Shown piece by piece: positions 34,380 to 47,344 of a DNA stretch of 64,000 nt. The stretch is from contig CP141143.1 of assembly GCA_035235625.1 (NCBI GenBank), positions 6,678,501-6,742,500 of the forward strand. Reading direction: 5' to 3'. The notes under the pieces were generated by a model, which was not told where the DNA came from, did not search any database, and saw nothing but the letters and a program-made list of their open reading frames with translations. Position 1 is the stretch's first letter. The number at the start of each line of letters is the position of its first letter. The DNA comes from Saururus chinensis (taxonomy: Eukaryota; Streptophyta; Magnoliopsida; Piperales; Saururaceae). The position numbers and the translations under genes are program-made.

Positions 34380-36901
34380 TAAATTTAGATATTAAAATAA
34401 AATTTAAAAATTTTAGAATTCTGCATTTAGTCTTTAGTCATTGATGATTTAAACAGTAATATTTATAATCTTGTGTTAGTGTATCAAGATTTAGAATGAT
34501 ATATATACAAAGTTAATTATTTTGCATTTTGAATAATAAATTGCAATCCGAACTTAGTAAAATATTATAAATTATATAATAACAGGAACTACAAACAGTG
34601 TTTATAACGCAAGTTTTGGATTTACCACCTCTCGAGCTGGTCTTGTGAAATCATGCTGGCTTTATCTTCTTCTCCTTCCCCTTTCACAGGAAAATGTTGT
34701 GGGCAAATGAAAGCCAACCGGAGGGGGAGATCTTCGCCGGAAGCTTGCATCTTTCCATACAAGCGAGCGCGGGCTTTGTCATCTTCCTCTTCTCCGATTC
34801 TAGGTACCTCTCATCCTCTCCTCTCCTCTCTTCTCTCTCCCTCCGCGATCCCCCTCTCGGCCATCCTGGCCCCTCTGTCCTCCGCCGTCCTCAGCTCGGC
34901 TGTCCTCGTCCCTCTGCTCTCCGCCATCCCCTGCTTGGCCCTCTCGCTCCTCTGCCCTCCATCACCCCCGCTCGGCCCTCTCAGCCCCTTTGCCCTCTGC
35001 GTCCCTCCTCTCTGTTCAACACTCTCTATTTTACCCTTTCGATTCCAATCTTAAGTTTTTCATGTCTTTCCTGCTTGGTTGCTCTGCTCATGGCCAATGT
35101 CTGCTTCATTTTTTTCTCCTCTCCCAGCTAATGGATGTTGTGGGTCATGGGAGCCTATTTGGTAGCCTCTATCACCACTTCCTCTCTTCTCTCTCCTGCT
35201 CCCTTCTCCTCTCTGTTTCCCCCCTTCTCATCTTATCTATGTTTTTTGTTTGTTTTTTTTTGATCCGATGCTCTTCTATTCAGTGAATGTTCATGCCATG
35301 TTTACCTTTATAGTGTAAACAACTAATGAAGTGCAACTTCTGTCTATGAATATATAGGTTCTAATTGTCGTTTAAGATATGGGCGTACCAATGTAAATTG
35401 GTTTTTAGCAATCTTCGTAGCTTTGCAGGTCCTACAAATTTTTATTTTTATTTATTTTGGGAAAGAATAATTCTTTGTTAGTGAAAGAATGACCTATGAC
35501 TGCTTGACATGTCTGGTGTTTGGATAGATATTCTCCTACTAACAAGGTTAATTCCTCTTTGCTTCTATTTCAAATCTCTTACAATTTGTTTGCTGTTTTC
35601 CTTTCCATTGGATAATTATGTCTAAACTCATACTCTCCCACTGATCAAGGCTAATCCCACTTTGCTATTGCTTGAAATTCACATATAGTATTTTCTCTAT
35701 GAGCATAAACGATTATGTTTATGCTTTGTTATATTTTAAGTTTTCCAAAAATTGCCTTTTTGGGTCCTGCAGCAATGTACATTACGCAAATTTTAATAAT
35801 GGAATAAACAGCTAGGTTTGTCATCCGTTGTGCTTTGATTGAATAATTGTTGTGATAGGATACATTTTGTGAGATAGATGAAAGGAGTTGCATCTTATTC
35901 CCTTGGGTGTAAAGGTTTGCCATCTTAGATTCAAGTCATCTGAAAAAAGAGATCTTGCAGGGCTATGGAATCTTGGTTTAGATCGGATAGCACCTGCTTC
36001 TAAGAATTGTGTTATATATTAATGTTGTTAGTAGTAGGAAATAGAAATGGAAGGATACCAAAGAGTCATGTAGACTAGGCTGTTGTTAATGGGGAGCTGA
36101 GTACACCAAAATTGAAAATTAAAGATCGTCTAGCAATCATGTCAGTGTCAGGAAAGTATAGAACATATGATTGAGATATTAAGTGGAGAGATAACGTGAT
36201 GGAGTTGATCCCATTAAGACACATTGTATACACTAAATTTGAAAATCAAAGATCATCTAGCGCCCATGTCAGAGCCAGTAAAATATAAAAGATATGACAT
36301 AGGTATTGAGTGGGGAGATAATATATAGAGTTGATCCTGTGAAGATACATTGAGTAGATCCATATTTTGTATATGTCGAACACTTCTTCATAAATACTAA
36401 GCTTTCTAATTGACAGTAGAACCTGCATTTTGGCAAGATCTCCATAATTTCATCTTACAAAAAGAACTTTGTTGTCTCTTCTCTGGTCTTCGCATGACTG
36501 ATTGGTGAAATAGATATTTTGCTGAAATAGTAATCCTTAATGGACATTAATTATTGCCATCAAATTTCCGTGCACGGATGTTAGCTTAATTCTGTGAGCT
36601 TGGTTGTATTTGCATAATTGTGTCTGCGTATCTACTTATTGAGTGCTATCTATTGCGAAAATCAAGCTTCTTTTGATATGAATGTTCACGGCTAATTATA
36701 CACATGGTCCAGTCACAAAAAGATATTGGTATATATGCCAATTGTAAAAAATGTTGGTGCATTTGGTATTTAAACAGGCATAATTATGGTAATGTGGTCA
36801 AGATCAAATTGCTTCCATCTTTTTTTTATGTAAATTAGTGGATTACCTATTTAAGGCGATTACGTGAAATAATTAGCAAAATGTGCCCATTGACTGAATA
36901 G
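34380..36901. other. Intergenic with C/T-rich low-complexity block
   Basis: Bases 34790-35040 are a pyrimidine-rich block with degenerate ~45-55-bp repeats around ctcggcc...ccgccatcc. Open frames at 34653-35286 come from this composition. It could be the old 5' region of the partial CHCH-type gene at 36902, but no first exon (MxRRSSGGR-type) was found. Bases 36090-36380 contain two diverged copies of an aaaatc(a)aagatc(g/a)tctagc block. Confidence 0.4.
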
Positions 36902-37434
36902 GTAGACCAGCCCCTCGTGCTCTTCCATGCCCAGCGCCTGTGCGCAACCCACCTCAACCAAGTACATTTTTCTCTAATGTTCTGTGGTCCAATCTGCACT
37001 GGTCAATTTCTCTCATATAATTTGTAATATATTCTGCACTGAAATGGCTGTGTAATTTGTTCATTTATTATTAATGTCCAATATTGATGCTTGAGCTTTT
37101 TTTATCATATGATTTTTTTGACAGCTTCACTTGCTCCTCCTTCTGCTCCTGCTCAGAGTGGAGGTGGATCTACAATCGGTGGAATCAATACTTCTATAGG
37201 CGATGGTCAGCACCATTTATTACCATGAAGAAGTATTTGATCTGATCTGTACTATGAATTTGTATGCTCTTCTTAATCGTTTTCTTCTTTTTAGGTATGA
37301 CATTTGGAACTGGAAGTGCAATAGCTTACAGGGTAGTAGATGCAATGTTGGGTCCTTGCACTATTCAACACAAAACTGTTGTTACTCAAGCTTCCAGTCC
37401 AGTCCTTCCCCTGCTTCCCCAACAACCAATGTGA
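36902..37434 (+). pseudogene. Partial CHCHD2/CHCHD10-like gene lacking the CHCH domain
   Basis: Three well-spliced exons: 36902-36961, 37125-37205 and 37295-37434, with GT-AG junctions and matching phases. They read RPAPRALPCPAPVRNPPQP, then SLAPPSAPAQSGGGSTIGG and INTSIGDGMTFGTGSAIAYR, then VVDAMLGPCTIQHKTVVTQA before a TGA. This matches the Pro/Ala-rich linker and Gly-rich hydrophobic segment (GMAFGTGSAVAHRAVDAVMGPRTIQHE) of plant CHCHD2/10-like mitochondrial intermembrane-space proteins. The family's C-terminal twin-Cys CHCH domain and the Arg-rich first exon were not found nearby. The last exon could instead end at AAT/gtgata, with the CHCH exon lost. Most likely a truncated gene copy. 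Confidence 0.7.
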
Positions 37435-38588
37435 TAACTTATTAATTTCCATCCTTCATTTTAGGCTAAAATGTTGTGTCTAAAATTTATATCAAATTTC
37501 ATACACAAAGCTTATGAGTAAAAGAATAGTTAATGCCATTGGAGCACTGTTTTCTTATCAACTTTCAAGCAAGAACAGTTATTGAGATATGCATGAATTT
37601 TAGATATGCCCTTGTTAGCATCTTAGACATTCTTTTGGTATGTAATCCACCCAATAAGATCAGAGATTTTAAACATGAGCATAAGTTAGGGGTCTTAGAG
37701 CATCATTGTATGCAACTTTTTTTATTAAAAAATTAATTTTATAATATAAGTATTTTTATTTTATGTGCTAATAAAATGTTTGCATTTACTATAGTAAATT
37801 ATGGACTAGTCACATTTGAAAATTATAGATAAACTTTTTTTGGGAGTTTATTATTTTGAAATCCGATAGCTCAAATCCGAGGAATCTAGCAATACAGGAT
37901 TTAGGCATCCAAATATTTTAAAATTTAGCATTTCAAATATAAGAGTTTGGATTATATTTTAAAATATCATATTTTAAATCTAGTATTTTAAAATCGAACT
38001 TTGATGGAATTAATAAGGAAAGATATGACTATCCTATCTCTTACAAAAGAGTTAGCATAAAATAAGCTAGAATGGAGACATAAGATCCTAAATTGTTGGA
38101 AAAAAGGCACTACTTGATTATGATTATGATTAGTGAGGTATTATCATTTACTTTTACTTATTTAACTAAGATTTGGGGAATAATATTTTATATCTTGTGT
38201 TTAAATAAAAATTGGATTCTATCATATATTCTATTACATATTCTGAAATCTTAGGATTTGGGTATGCATTTTGAAATTAAGCATATAAAATGCAGGATTT
38301 TGGTCTAAAATACAAAATGACTAACGCCTTCTCAGCGTTTATTTTGGTTTTTCCAGTGGGTTTAGGGATTCAAATTCAATAGCTCACTTTCCATCTCTTT
38401 AGCACAAATATTGGCATTTCCTGTCAAATAATCCCTCCCCCCGTCAAACTGAACCCAAACTCTGACATTGTGACAGAGGTTCGCTGTCCACCTGTGCCAT
38501 TCTCCTACCAATTGAAGGCCTCCTTTCAGGTGTTGAGGTCCCGTCCTGCTAGTGTTACAACATATAATTTTTAAGGACGCCAGATACG
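37435..38588. other. Spacer between the CHCH-type fragment and TAD3
   Basis: AT-rich. The section 37840-38340 has phrases such as aggattt and gaaatc/gattt in both orientations, suggesting a decayed MITE, without clear ends. The last part would contain the TAD3 promoter and leader; no TATA box is claimed. Confidence 0.4.
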
Positions 38589-40946
38589 ATGATGTGGGAG
38601 ATCCTCCACATTCCAGAAAGGCTAGAATCCGTAACCGAGCAAACAACTGGTAGTTTTCTTTTTCTTTTTGAGCTGACCTCCTTTTTCCTACTGTCTTCTT
38701 GTTTTAAGCTGCTTTTTGAATTGCTATTACTCCATCTTTGCTCTAGATGAAATTCGTATTTTTTTTGCTCGGTTAAATGAAGTTCATATTAGGCGGGATC
38801 TTAATGTGTTTTATTCGAAAAGTGTTCACTTTTGATGTTCAATTATAGTTGAATGTTGCATTTTTTTGGTTTAAATTTCCATTTGAGTGTATGATATTCT
38901 TTTTCTTTTTCTTCAGTGGATGTAATTGTTGCAGACATAGACCCTCAATCTGCCAACACTCTTGTAAGGTAAGCGGTTTTGCTCATTTTATGTTGTTAGT
39001 TGTTCATATGCAGTTAATGTTTTATCGTGTACAATAATCTGATGTTGATAAAAATGCCTTTATTGTTTCCCGTAGAAAGTTAAATCAAGCTGCACCCCTC
39101 AAAAACCTTCGTCATGTCAAGCGGGTGCGGAAGAAGATTGTAGAAGGTTATAATTATTTCCAAGTTAAAGTGCATTAATTTCTGATGTATAGTTCTTAAT
39201 AGTGTCGAAGTACATTAATGTTTAATATTAATCCAGTGGACATAGGATTTGTGATAATGTGATGGTATCAACAGTTGTGTGAGATTGAGCAATAAGAGAA
39301 CATTAAAGGTGCAAGTACTTTGGTTGGGAGTTGCACTCTTCTTTGTGCCATCATATTATATGAAATTGAGATTTTTTCTGGAAGTAATCTTTTTTAAAAA
39401 AAAAACCTTTTTCCTGAATAGTAGTACCTATATATTAATGTCTTTGATCGTGTATTTGTTCAATTTTTCTATCAGAATTGTCATTCTTAATTGAAATTGC
39501 TCTAGGAAATTTCTACAACTAGCTTAGTATAGATAGAACACATTTCTCACCTCTAACATCACATAAAATGTTCAAAGTAACTGCATATCAAAATGTAAAT
39601 GGAGCTAGGCCTGTTGATGGTTAGGGCTGTTAGGCTTACTAAAAATAATCCTATGACTGGGATATGCTCATCTGTAAGTGCTAGGAACAAAAATCCCTAC
39701 TAGATCTGGTAGGCATCATAACTTACTACTGGGAACTATACATAAATGCTGCATCCTATTGTGCTTTTTAGTACAATTGCATCACTTATGAAGACACTTC
39801 TGTCCAACGTTTTTCTTTTGGGGTACTTGAACCATTAGAGAACTTATGACCTAGCCCTCCAGGCTTCCCTATTAATTTTTCGACCGAGTTGTTTGAAATA
39901 ACTATTTTTTTATCTGCTCTTTTGTTCAAATTGTTTATTCACACGTCAAATGTTAGCAATGTATCAAAATATTATTTATGAATCTACCTTCATTAGAAAT
40001 GTGCTTCTGCTCGGGCAACTGAATTCACCTGAAACAAATGACTGTTAGTTTTTTTTAAATTGGTCATTACTGTTGTTATGACAGAGATGAATTATAGAAT
40101 ATAATGCGTTTCTTGACCTCGCATAATTGTGAATTGTTGATGATGCTGAACTTAATGAACTTTTTATTTATGTAGATATGATACATAAAACATGGCAATT
40201 CTTTGAATTCCATCATTTGTATATTTTGACAGCTGGGTCATTTGGCAGGAAAAGCTCAGCTATCAGTTATTTTGTGCCTTTCTCCAGAGGAAAATAAGGA
40301 GTTGAACATATTTTCAAAAGATGCAATTGAGCTGATAAAGGCATACGACTTACACCCCTACCACAAAAAAGTAGGTATTTTTCTCTCTGTCTGCCTGTCT
40401 TTTACACGTGCACGCACACACACAGCAGTTCTATATGTCTTCACACAAATGAGTCTGGGAAATAATATTTGGATGAAATGAACATAAACTGTACCCATTT
40501 AGATTAATATATTATTTACCTAGCTAAAAAAAGATTTAAGTATGGTTTATTGAGGTTTAATATGTCCATGTACTGGAGACATGTTGTAGAAACATTCTGG
40601 ACTAACACTTTACTTGACTTTAACACTTTTTGGTTTTGATTGAACTAAGATTGTTTCACTGATTTGCTCTTGCAGATAGTGATAGTTATCATTTAATCCT
40701 TATTTTCTGCGTATCTTGTCTTTTTCTTCAGTTATGTGAAGTGGATTTTCTTGTTTTCATGGATGTTTAAATTGCTTGCAGGTTGCAAAGTATGCTGCAA
40801 GATCAAAAGAGGAATGGGAGGAACAATGCAAGCTTTGGCCAACATCATATCATCCACCAACCTTGTAAATTCAATTTTACTTGGATTACTTTCCTTATGT
40901 TTCTATTCAAGGCCTCTCATTTTTCTTCATGTTTGTGCCTTTTTTG

Positions 40947-40984
<38 letters not shown>

Positions 40985-43008
40985 GCATTTGGAAGAAAGA
41001 GTATTCCTTTTTCAGCTCATAGTTTGCAGTGATTAGATAATAGCTTGAACTCTTTTTTGTAGTTATCTAGTATGCATTACTAATATAACTAGAGCACATC
41101 TTTGGGTTTCGCTATAAGCAGCTTAGGTAAAGGTATTGCTCCTGATTGTACTAGAGTGTTTTATATCAATGGGGGCCTTTCAAGCGTAGTATTCTTCATC
41201 ACTTGGCATTAATATTTGTCATTTATTATTTGTTCTCATTTTTGCATAATGCTGTCACAGTTTCTGCTTTATTTTGATTTACTTAATAAATGCATAGAGG
41301 TCTTTGATAATTGTCAAAATTTACTTTCCACGTGGGGTATATTATTCAGAATGATAAATTATGATTGATTATTTGATTGGCCGTGTAAATGGTAAAAATT
41401 ACGTAAAAAACATTTTCCTCATTGACCTGTTTTATGAATCTGTTTTTCTGTTTGCAATTTGCAGTAATGTCAGTGGGATTTCTGGTTTTAATGAAGAAGA
41501 GTCTCAGGCGGTATTTAACTTCATGAAGGTTGCAATTAACTTAGCAATGATTGATGTTAATAAGGTATTACGATAAAAAATGAGCCAGCTCAACTCCCGA
41601 TAGCACCCCACCCTTAGTTATTTGTATTGAGGCTATGCATTATAGGGCTTAAGTGTAATTTATGCTTTAAATTGTTACTTGTATATTTTTTAAGTATGTC
41701 TTATTTTCTATTAAAAGATGTGTTGTTTTATATTCTATTAAAAGATGTGTTTACTTATTTTCAGGTAATCAATGCAGCAGTCATAGTTGATCCTTCAAAC
41801 AAAGTGGTTATTAGTGCTGCCCATGATGATACACTTCTGTGGTCTAAAATGGAAAACAAGGGTGTAATAGAAAATGCCTGGAGTACCATGTTGGTAGATA
41901 TGGTCATCAACAACCCTTGTGCAGATGAGATGATACAAAATAGAAATTCCAAACTTGATGAACCATCTAAATTATGTTCTGGTGCTTCTTGTATGCATCC
42001 TTGGGGCTGGGCTACAGATCAATCAAATACTAAAAAGTTATTGCGGAAGCAGGGACTTAGTTATCAATGGCATCCTTTGCGACATGCTGCTTTAGTTGCA
42101 ATTGAATATGCTGCTGCCAGAGATAAGCGCTTGTTTCCCAATCTAAGCTCTCTAGAAAGTCTGTCTTCTTCAGGGGATCATTTTGTATCTTCTTTGATAA
42201 GCTCCTCAGCCAAAAGGCTGAAAACTAATATTAATGAAGTAAGCAGAAGTTTTAAAGCATATTTATCTAGTAAGTCATGTGTTAGGTATATGTTGGAATG
42301 GTGAATTTTTTTCTTAAATTTGGAGGGAACAACTACATTGTCATTGCCCCCCAAAAGCAACAAATATAACCCCTTGATATAAAGATATGTAGTAGTCGTT
42401 AGTTTTATAACCTTCCATATGGTGGTGTTTGGTGCCTTGGTGTGGCATTTGAAAGTCAATGGAAGACAAATATTATTCATTAAAAAGGCACTTGTTCTGG
42501 TCCTGATATTAGCACTCGTGGCATGTCATGATGTAATAGGGCAATGATGCAAGCACGGCAAAATCTCTTCCAAATGATCTTTCTGGAGCAATGGCACGGC
42601 CTTATCTTTGTACGGGTTTTGATATATACCTCGTTTGGGAACCCTGCACAATGTAAGTATGGAAGTATTTATTATGTAATCAAATTTTGAATGCTTTAAT
42701 ATTTTGTTCCCTCTTTTCTTTATCGAAAAAACTTTTTCCTTGTAGCTCCCCTGACATTATTAATTGCCATCTATTTTTCATGCTTTTCATAAAGTCTTTA
42801 TTTTATTTTTTATTGAAGGTGTGCAATGGCCCTTGTCCATCAAAGGATCGAGCGTATATTTTATGCCTTTCGCAACCCAAATGCTGGGGCATTGGGTAGT
42901 GTTCACAGATTGCAAGGAGAGAGAAGCTTAAATCATCACTATTCTGTTTTCAGAGTTGCAGTACCTGATGATGTAGTATTTAATACACCGGCAAATTGTT
43001 TTACTTGA
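38589..43008 (+). CDS. TAD3: tRNA-specific adenosine deaminase subunit TAD3 (ADAT3), 9 exons, 421 aa
   Basis: Partner of TAD2/ADAT2 in the heterodimer that converts A34 to inosine in anticodons. Exons: 38589-38649, 38917-38968, 39076-39146, 40249-40370, 40782-40864, 41465-41564, 41765-42238, 42540-42652, 42819-43008. All junctions are GT-AG and the phases join to one 422-codon frame. An in-frame TAA at 38565 fixes the start near ATG 38589. The N-terminus (MMWEILHIPE, then VDVIVADIDPQSANTLVRKL) binds tRNA in the family. The deaminase domain has RHAA at 269-272, with Ala where active deaminases have catalytic Glu, and zinc Cys 357 and 360 in WEPCTMC. FYAFRNPNAGALGSVHRLQG and SLNHHYSVF close the domain. 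The Glu loss is normal for TAD3, which is structural. It looks intact. Confidence 0.95.
40946..40985. repeat. (ATT)n microsatellite in TAD3 intron 5
   Basis: About twelve uninterrupted att units shortly after exon 5 of TAD3. Likely length-polymorphic. No effect on splicing is implied. Confidence 0.9.
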
Positions 43009-45620
43009 AAACATATTGAATTTTCCATTAAAAAAACATATTGAATTTATCTACTGGACTGAGCTACTTATTTTCTACCCCGATATTATGTGGCAAATAA
43101 TCTATACCATCATTTTAAAATTAACGGGTATAAATGATCCTTAAAAATTTCTTTTGAATTTTGTTTGTAATTAAGTCTTCCTGCATGAATGATAATTTTT
43201 TACCCCTACCTTCTTGGCTGTTTGAATGGTTTGTTGACGCGCAACAGCAGTAGCCAGTCTGGTAGGTTTTAGTTTTCAAGTCCAATCATTGTAGATAATA
43301 TTGTATTTTATTTTCTTGTTGAACTTTTATTCAACATTATTAAGAAGTTTTTTTATTTTATTATTTTTTATTTTTCGGTGTGCTGTTAGAGATGCCACCT
43401 TACTAATTTTACTCAGGACCTGCTTTACATGTAGCAACTTTTTACATAAAAAGGTCTAATGTATTGAAGTTTTTTACACAAGGAGTGATAAATATAGAAG
43501 CTTGCTACTGGTGCCTACTAATCGGCAAATATGAGGTGTACTGCTGTTTGTTGACTTCCAATCATGGTATATCTTACAAGAACTAATTAAGGATGCCACT
43601 GGGGTCGGGTAAATGGTAAACCCGACCCAACTTGTCCCTAATTGGTTAGGTTTAAAAATTAACCTGAATAGTGGGTTTGGGTTTTAGGTGATCTAACCTA
43701 ACGTGAATACAAATATAAATTTTATTTTTTATTTTTTAATATTATTTTTTTTAAAATTAAAAATTTATTTTTTTATTCTATTCGGGTCAAATGGGTCGGG
43801 TTTAGGGCATAGTTTTTTTATGTGGTATGACCCCGTGGCATCACTAGAACCAATGACAATATACCTTACAGGAGACTATGTAGTAAAAACAGGGAATTAG
43901 ATACATACATGTATGTGATTAAGTCAACGATATCTTGGTAATGTACTGGGGATAGATCATTTCCCAAGCGTCGCTAAATGCTAGTTCTATTTTGAACTGG
44001 AGGATGTTAGTGCTCTGCAAACTGGGCTTTTGGAGCCACCAGTTTCGGTGTATATTCGTCTTCTTGCTTTGAGGTGTAACCTGCGAAGTTCAAAGATTAC
44101 ATGTGAAACCCTACTGCTTGCGCCTGCTACTTGATCCCCCTGTTGACCACGTCGGTTGAGCAGCAGCCGGCTGCATGATGCCACATTTCATGTCATCGGG
44201 TTTAACTGCAATTTGCTGTTTCGTTTTTTTTGGGTCTACGAAGTAGCTTACTCAAGCATGTGCCTGTGGAAAGGGGAAATCATCTGGTTAGAGAGAAGGC
44301 TAGGGATGGGAGGGACTCACTCCAGGACTCTACCCCAATTCATAAGAACTTCACCAGGTGGGACAGGCCTACTGATGTGTAACATTTCCTTTTACAACCA
44401 TTTAAAGGTCAGAAAATTCTCAAGGGCATGGAGTTATATGTCTTTTTTTCACTGAACGATTCTGCCTCCATGGAATTTCTTTGAAGTTCGATTGAGTGGG
44501 AGCCTAATTTACTATGCGTAAACGTTAATAGCCCGTGTGACATGAAAGGCCGGCCTTGAAATCTAGAAGACTTACCAATCCCTTTTGGTGTTGAATACAC
44601 AATACAATCAAAATTCAACCTCTTGAATCTTGAGGGAGAAGATTCTAGTCCTTTTGACAGCTAGCCATGTGAAGAGCATAGCATTCCATTCCAGTTACTC
44701 CTGCAAGCCTGTTCTAAAAACTGAAAATACTACCAAGAGTCTCCCGACTGTGTTGCTTCAAACCCATGGCAAATAAATTTAGAATGGATCAACATTTTTT
44801 TTCATTCGCAGATTTCTATTGGTGCTTGGAAGGCATTTCGGATGAGAACGAAAGAGCATGGACCTACCTCAACTCCTCCTTGCGGCTCGAATCAATGCAC
44901 GCCTTTAAAAACAGGTCGCCATCTCCACCTTCTCTTGTCAGCCTTGTTCTCATATCTATGTCCGCAATAAAATAGCTGCAACAATCATATCTATCTCTAC
45001 AATAAAATAGTTGCAGCAATAACTTCAAAGCCTGTTCACCCACATTAGCTGCTCGCTTTTACCGGGCAAGTCATTGTTTAGGCTCAAGAAAAGTAAACAA
45101 CACAGCCCGGAAAAGCATTTGAATTTTGAAAGGAAATTGAGCATCTGCATCCACAGAGGGAAATACTTTCTATTATTTCCATGTTTGTACATCAACCAGA
45201 AACTGCATGACAATTTAACTACTACAGGTACATGATGAACGGGATGGACATTAACAATCTGAACTGAACAGTGGATAGCTATCCCATTGTATAGAGCTAC
45301 AGTGGAAAGTGAGCAGGTTGTATAGAGCTTCTTCTTAGAGTGATTTCATGAACACAAAATATATGTAGGGAAAAAGTTTACATGAGCTTGGGCTCACATG
45401 CCGGAGCTGATTCCTTACGAGCTGTCAGATTGAAATTTTACAGTGTATATTAGAGTGTAGTTGATGTATATTTTCGGTAATAAAGAACATCTCATATAAA
45501 TTTTTACCAGGAAAAATAAAAATACATAATTTAACGAGTACATTTCATTTTATATTTTTCTGCTATATTTTCCTGGTCTTTCTAGAGACAAAATTCAGAA
45601 AAGACTGACTACAGTAGAAT
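43009..45620. other. Intergenic between TAD3 and the 457-aa ATL gene
   Basis: Starts with the TAD3 3' untranslated region, contains a small TIR element (43590-43846), and ends with the 3' flank of the minus-strand ATL gene. Open frames here (for example 44156-44455) show no family features. Confidence 0.4.
43590..43846. mobile_element. ~257-bp TIR MITE
   Basis: Starts ggatgccactggggtcgggt and ends with the inverted gaccccgtggcatc. Inner gggtttgggtttta and ggtcgggttta phrases are also mirrored. Centre is A/T-rich. Flanking sequence gives no clear duplication. Similar gggtcggg-rich small elements are common in plants. Confidence 0.55.
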
Positions 45621-46994
45621 TTAAACAAGGGGCGTGGAAGTTGAATGAACCACCCTCTTCTGTCCCCACAGTAACCAATGCAAAGACATCCTCCCATACA
45701 GAGGCGGGTTTGTTTGAAGGTGCACGCTGTTGGATCGATTAGCTTCAGCATCCCGATGGCCATGATTCAGCCATCCTTCAATAACAGCTTCCGAGCAAAT
45801 CCTCCTGCTCGCATTAGCGCTACACTTCGATGCATCAGCTTCCATCATGCTGAACGGCCATTTCACAGACACGGATCGCTTCATCGAATCGCCTGTTGAA
45901 GCGTTCTCCTTCCCTCGAAGCCAGATTTTGGAAATTGAATAGCTCTCTCTTGTAACTGTCCCGATTTTAGCACAAGCACCACTGCTATTGTCCAAATTGA
46001 TCTCCTCCAATCCATTCATCCCTCTGATTGAAAGGCAGCCACATTCCGACATAGCTGGCCGATGTCCCGGTGTGATAGGAAGAGCAGTCTTTTTGTTCAC
46101 CTGTTTCTTGTTTGATGGTCTAATGGCTACTTGTAACAAAGAGCTGTTGTCAAAAACATATTCATAAGAACCCATTGACAAACATCTTCTTGCGTCCACA
46201 TTGCTGCTACTACTGGATCCTTCAGCTCTTGCCACACCATCAACATTCTTGAACTTCCCAAGCTTTACCGATACTACTTTGATTTCTGCATTGCCGGGGC
46301 TCATGTCCTTTTTCGCTGCGGTTTCGCTTGATTTTTGAGAAACTTCAGTAGGTGAACTTCCCAATTCTTCTTCTCCAAGAACATCTAATTGGGTAGAGCT
46401 AGCAACAGCCGCTTCTCTATCCGTCACAAGCTCTCTGGAGCTCTCACTGCCTGATTCCAGTACAAGTACAAGTGGGGAGGAATTGTTGTTTGGAGAGCAG
46501 TCAGGAAGCAAGCTCCCTCTGCAGAGAGGGCAGGTAGAATGTGACAAAAGCCATGTGTCTATACACTCAAGGTGGAAGGCGTGGCTGCATCTAGGAAGTA
46601 ACCTAAGCTTGTCATCTGGCTCAAACTCACAAAGACAAACCGCACAATCAAATGGGTTTTTGAGTCCGATAATGGCTTTGTAGAGGAAAACAGGAAGGGT
46701 GTCTATGAAGGACTTGTCGACCCCAGAGTCATGGAGATGGAACAACTGTTGCAACTGCCCCTGTAAATCAGTCACATTGCCTACGTCCTCTGCTTCTCTG
46801 GTAGGTGATCTAAGTAGACATTTAACAAGGAGGTGGAGCAAACCTGATACGAAGAAGATAACTGCTAGAATTATAATAATAAGCAAAATACTGGGGTTGA
46901 TCTTGCTATCTACATTGGAATCGGATAATGGCACTGGAGGTGGAGGAGCAAAATATAGTGTCGGTGGATTGGTTGCTAGAAGAGTTCGAAGCAT
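45621..46994 (-). CDS. ATL-type RING-H2 E3 ubiquitin ligase, 457 aa
   Basis: Single-exon intact member of the larger ATL subgroup (ATL13/ATL46/ATL47-like), a membrane ubiquitin ligase. Residues 1-33 are a short Pro-rich lumenal/extracellular part, 34-58 a transmembrane segment (INPSILLIIIILAVIFFVSG). A linker and the GLD-like motif (GVDKSFIDTLPVF, 91-103) follow. The RING-H2 ligands are C117, C120, C136, H138, H141, C144, C155 and C158, with W148 for E2 binding. The sequence GLKNPFDCAVCLCEFE is typical of this subgroup. The long Ser-rich C-terminal half (160-457) contains DARRCLSMGSYEYV and RSVSVKWPFSM, short blocks conserved in these ATLs. Length fits the subgroup. Which numbered ATL it matches needs a database search. 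Confidence 0.93.
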   Translation of the reverse strand: MLRTLLATNPPTLYFAPPPPVPLSDSNVDSKINPSILLIIIILAVIFFVSGLLHLLVKCLLRSPTREAEDVGNVTDLQGQLQQLFHLHDSGVDKSFIDTLPVFLYKAIIGLKNPFDCAVCLCEFEPDDKLRLLPRCSHAFHLECIDTWLLSHSTCPLCRGSLLPDCSPNNNSSPLVLVLESGSESSRELVTDREAAVASSTQLDVLGEEELGSSPTEVSQKSSETAAKKDMSPGNAEIKVVSVKLGKFKNVDGVARAEGSSSSSNVDARRCLSMGSYEYVFDNSSLLQVAIRPSNKKQVNKKTALPITPGHRPAMSECGCLSIRGMNGLEEINLDNSSGACAKIGTVTRESYSISKIWLRGKENASTGDSMKRSVSVKWPFSMMEADASKCSANASRRICSEAVIEGWLNHGHRDAEANRSNSVHLQTNPPLYGRMSLHWLLWGQKRVVHSTSTPLV

Positions 46995-47333
46995 TATTAG
47001 TTTGTCAAGGAGGAAGGAAAGTGAAAAGCAAATCTAACCAGAATTGTCGGCATCAATCTAGTTCACTACTCTCTGGAAGCCCATCTCGGAGACAATCTGA
47101 GGACGAAGGTAGATATCCTCACTTCAGCTATTTTCAAATCTGGATGACGAGGCTATGTAGATGATGATAAATAATCATTCTGTGGCTTATGTAATCGAAA
47201 AGACAGATTTTGAAATGAACAGAGAGCATGCTAAAACTGGGCAAGTCCTTCAGTAGGGAAGGCTCCAAACAGCAGTCTTAAATGAACGAATGGATGGACA
47301 ACCAGTGAGACAAAGACTTCTAAGTGCCCAGGC

Positions 47334-47342
47334 TATTTATAC
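47334..47342 (-). promoter_or_regulatory. TATA box of the 457-aa ATL gene
   Basis: TATAAATAG on the minus strand, about 340 bases upstream of the start codon. This would give a leader of roughly 300 bases, normal for this family. Confidence 0.5.
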
Positions 47343-47344
47343 AA

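Noticed and set aside
34653-35286. Ser/Pro/Leu-rich frames as a gene start
   Set aside because: Pyrimidine-rich degenerate repeats; two frames are open at once and neither joins the CHCH-type exons.
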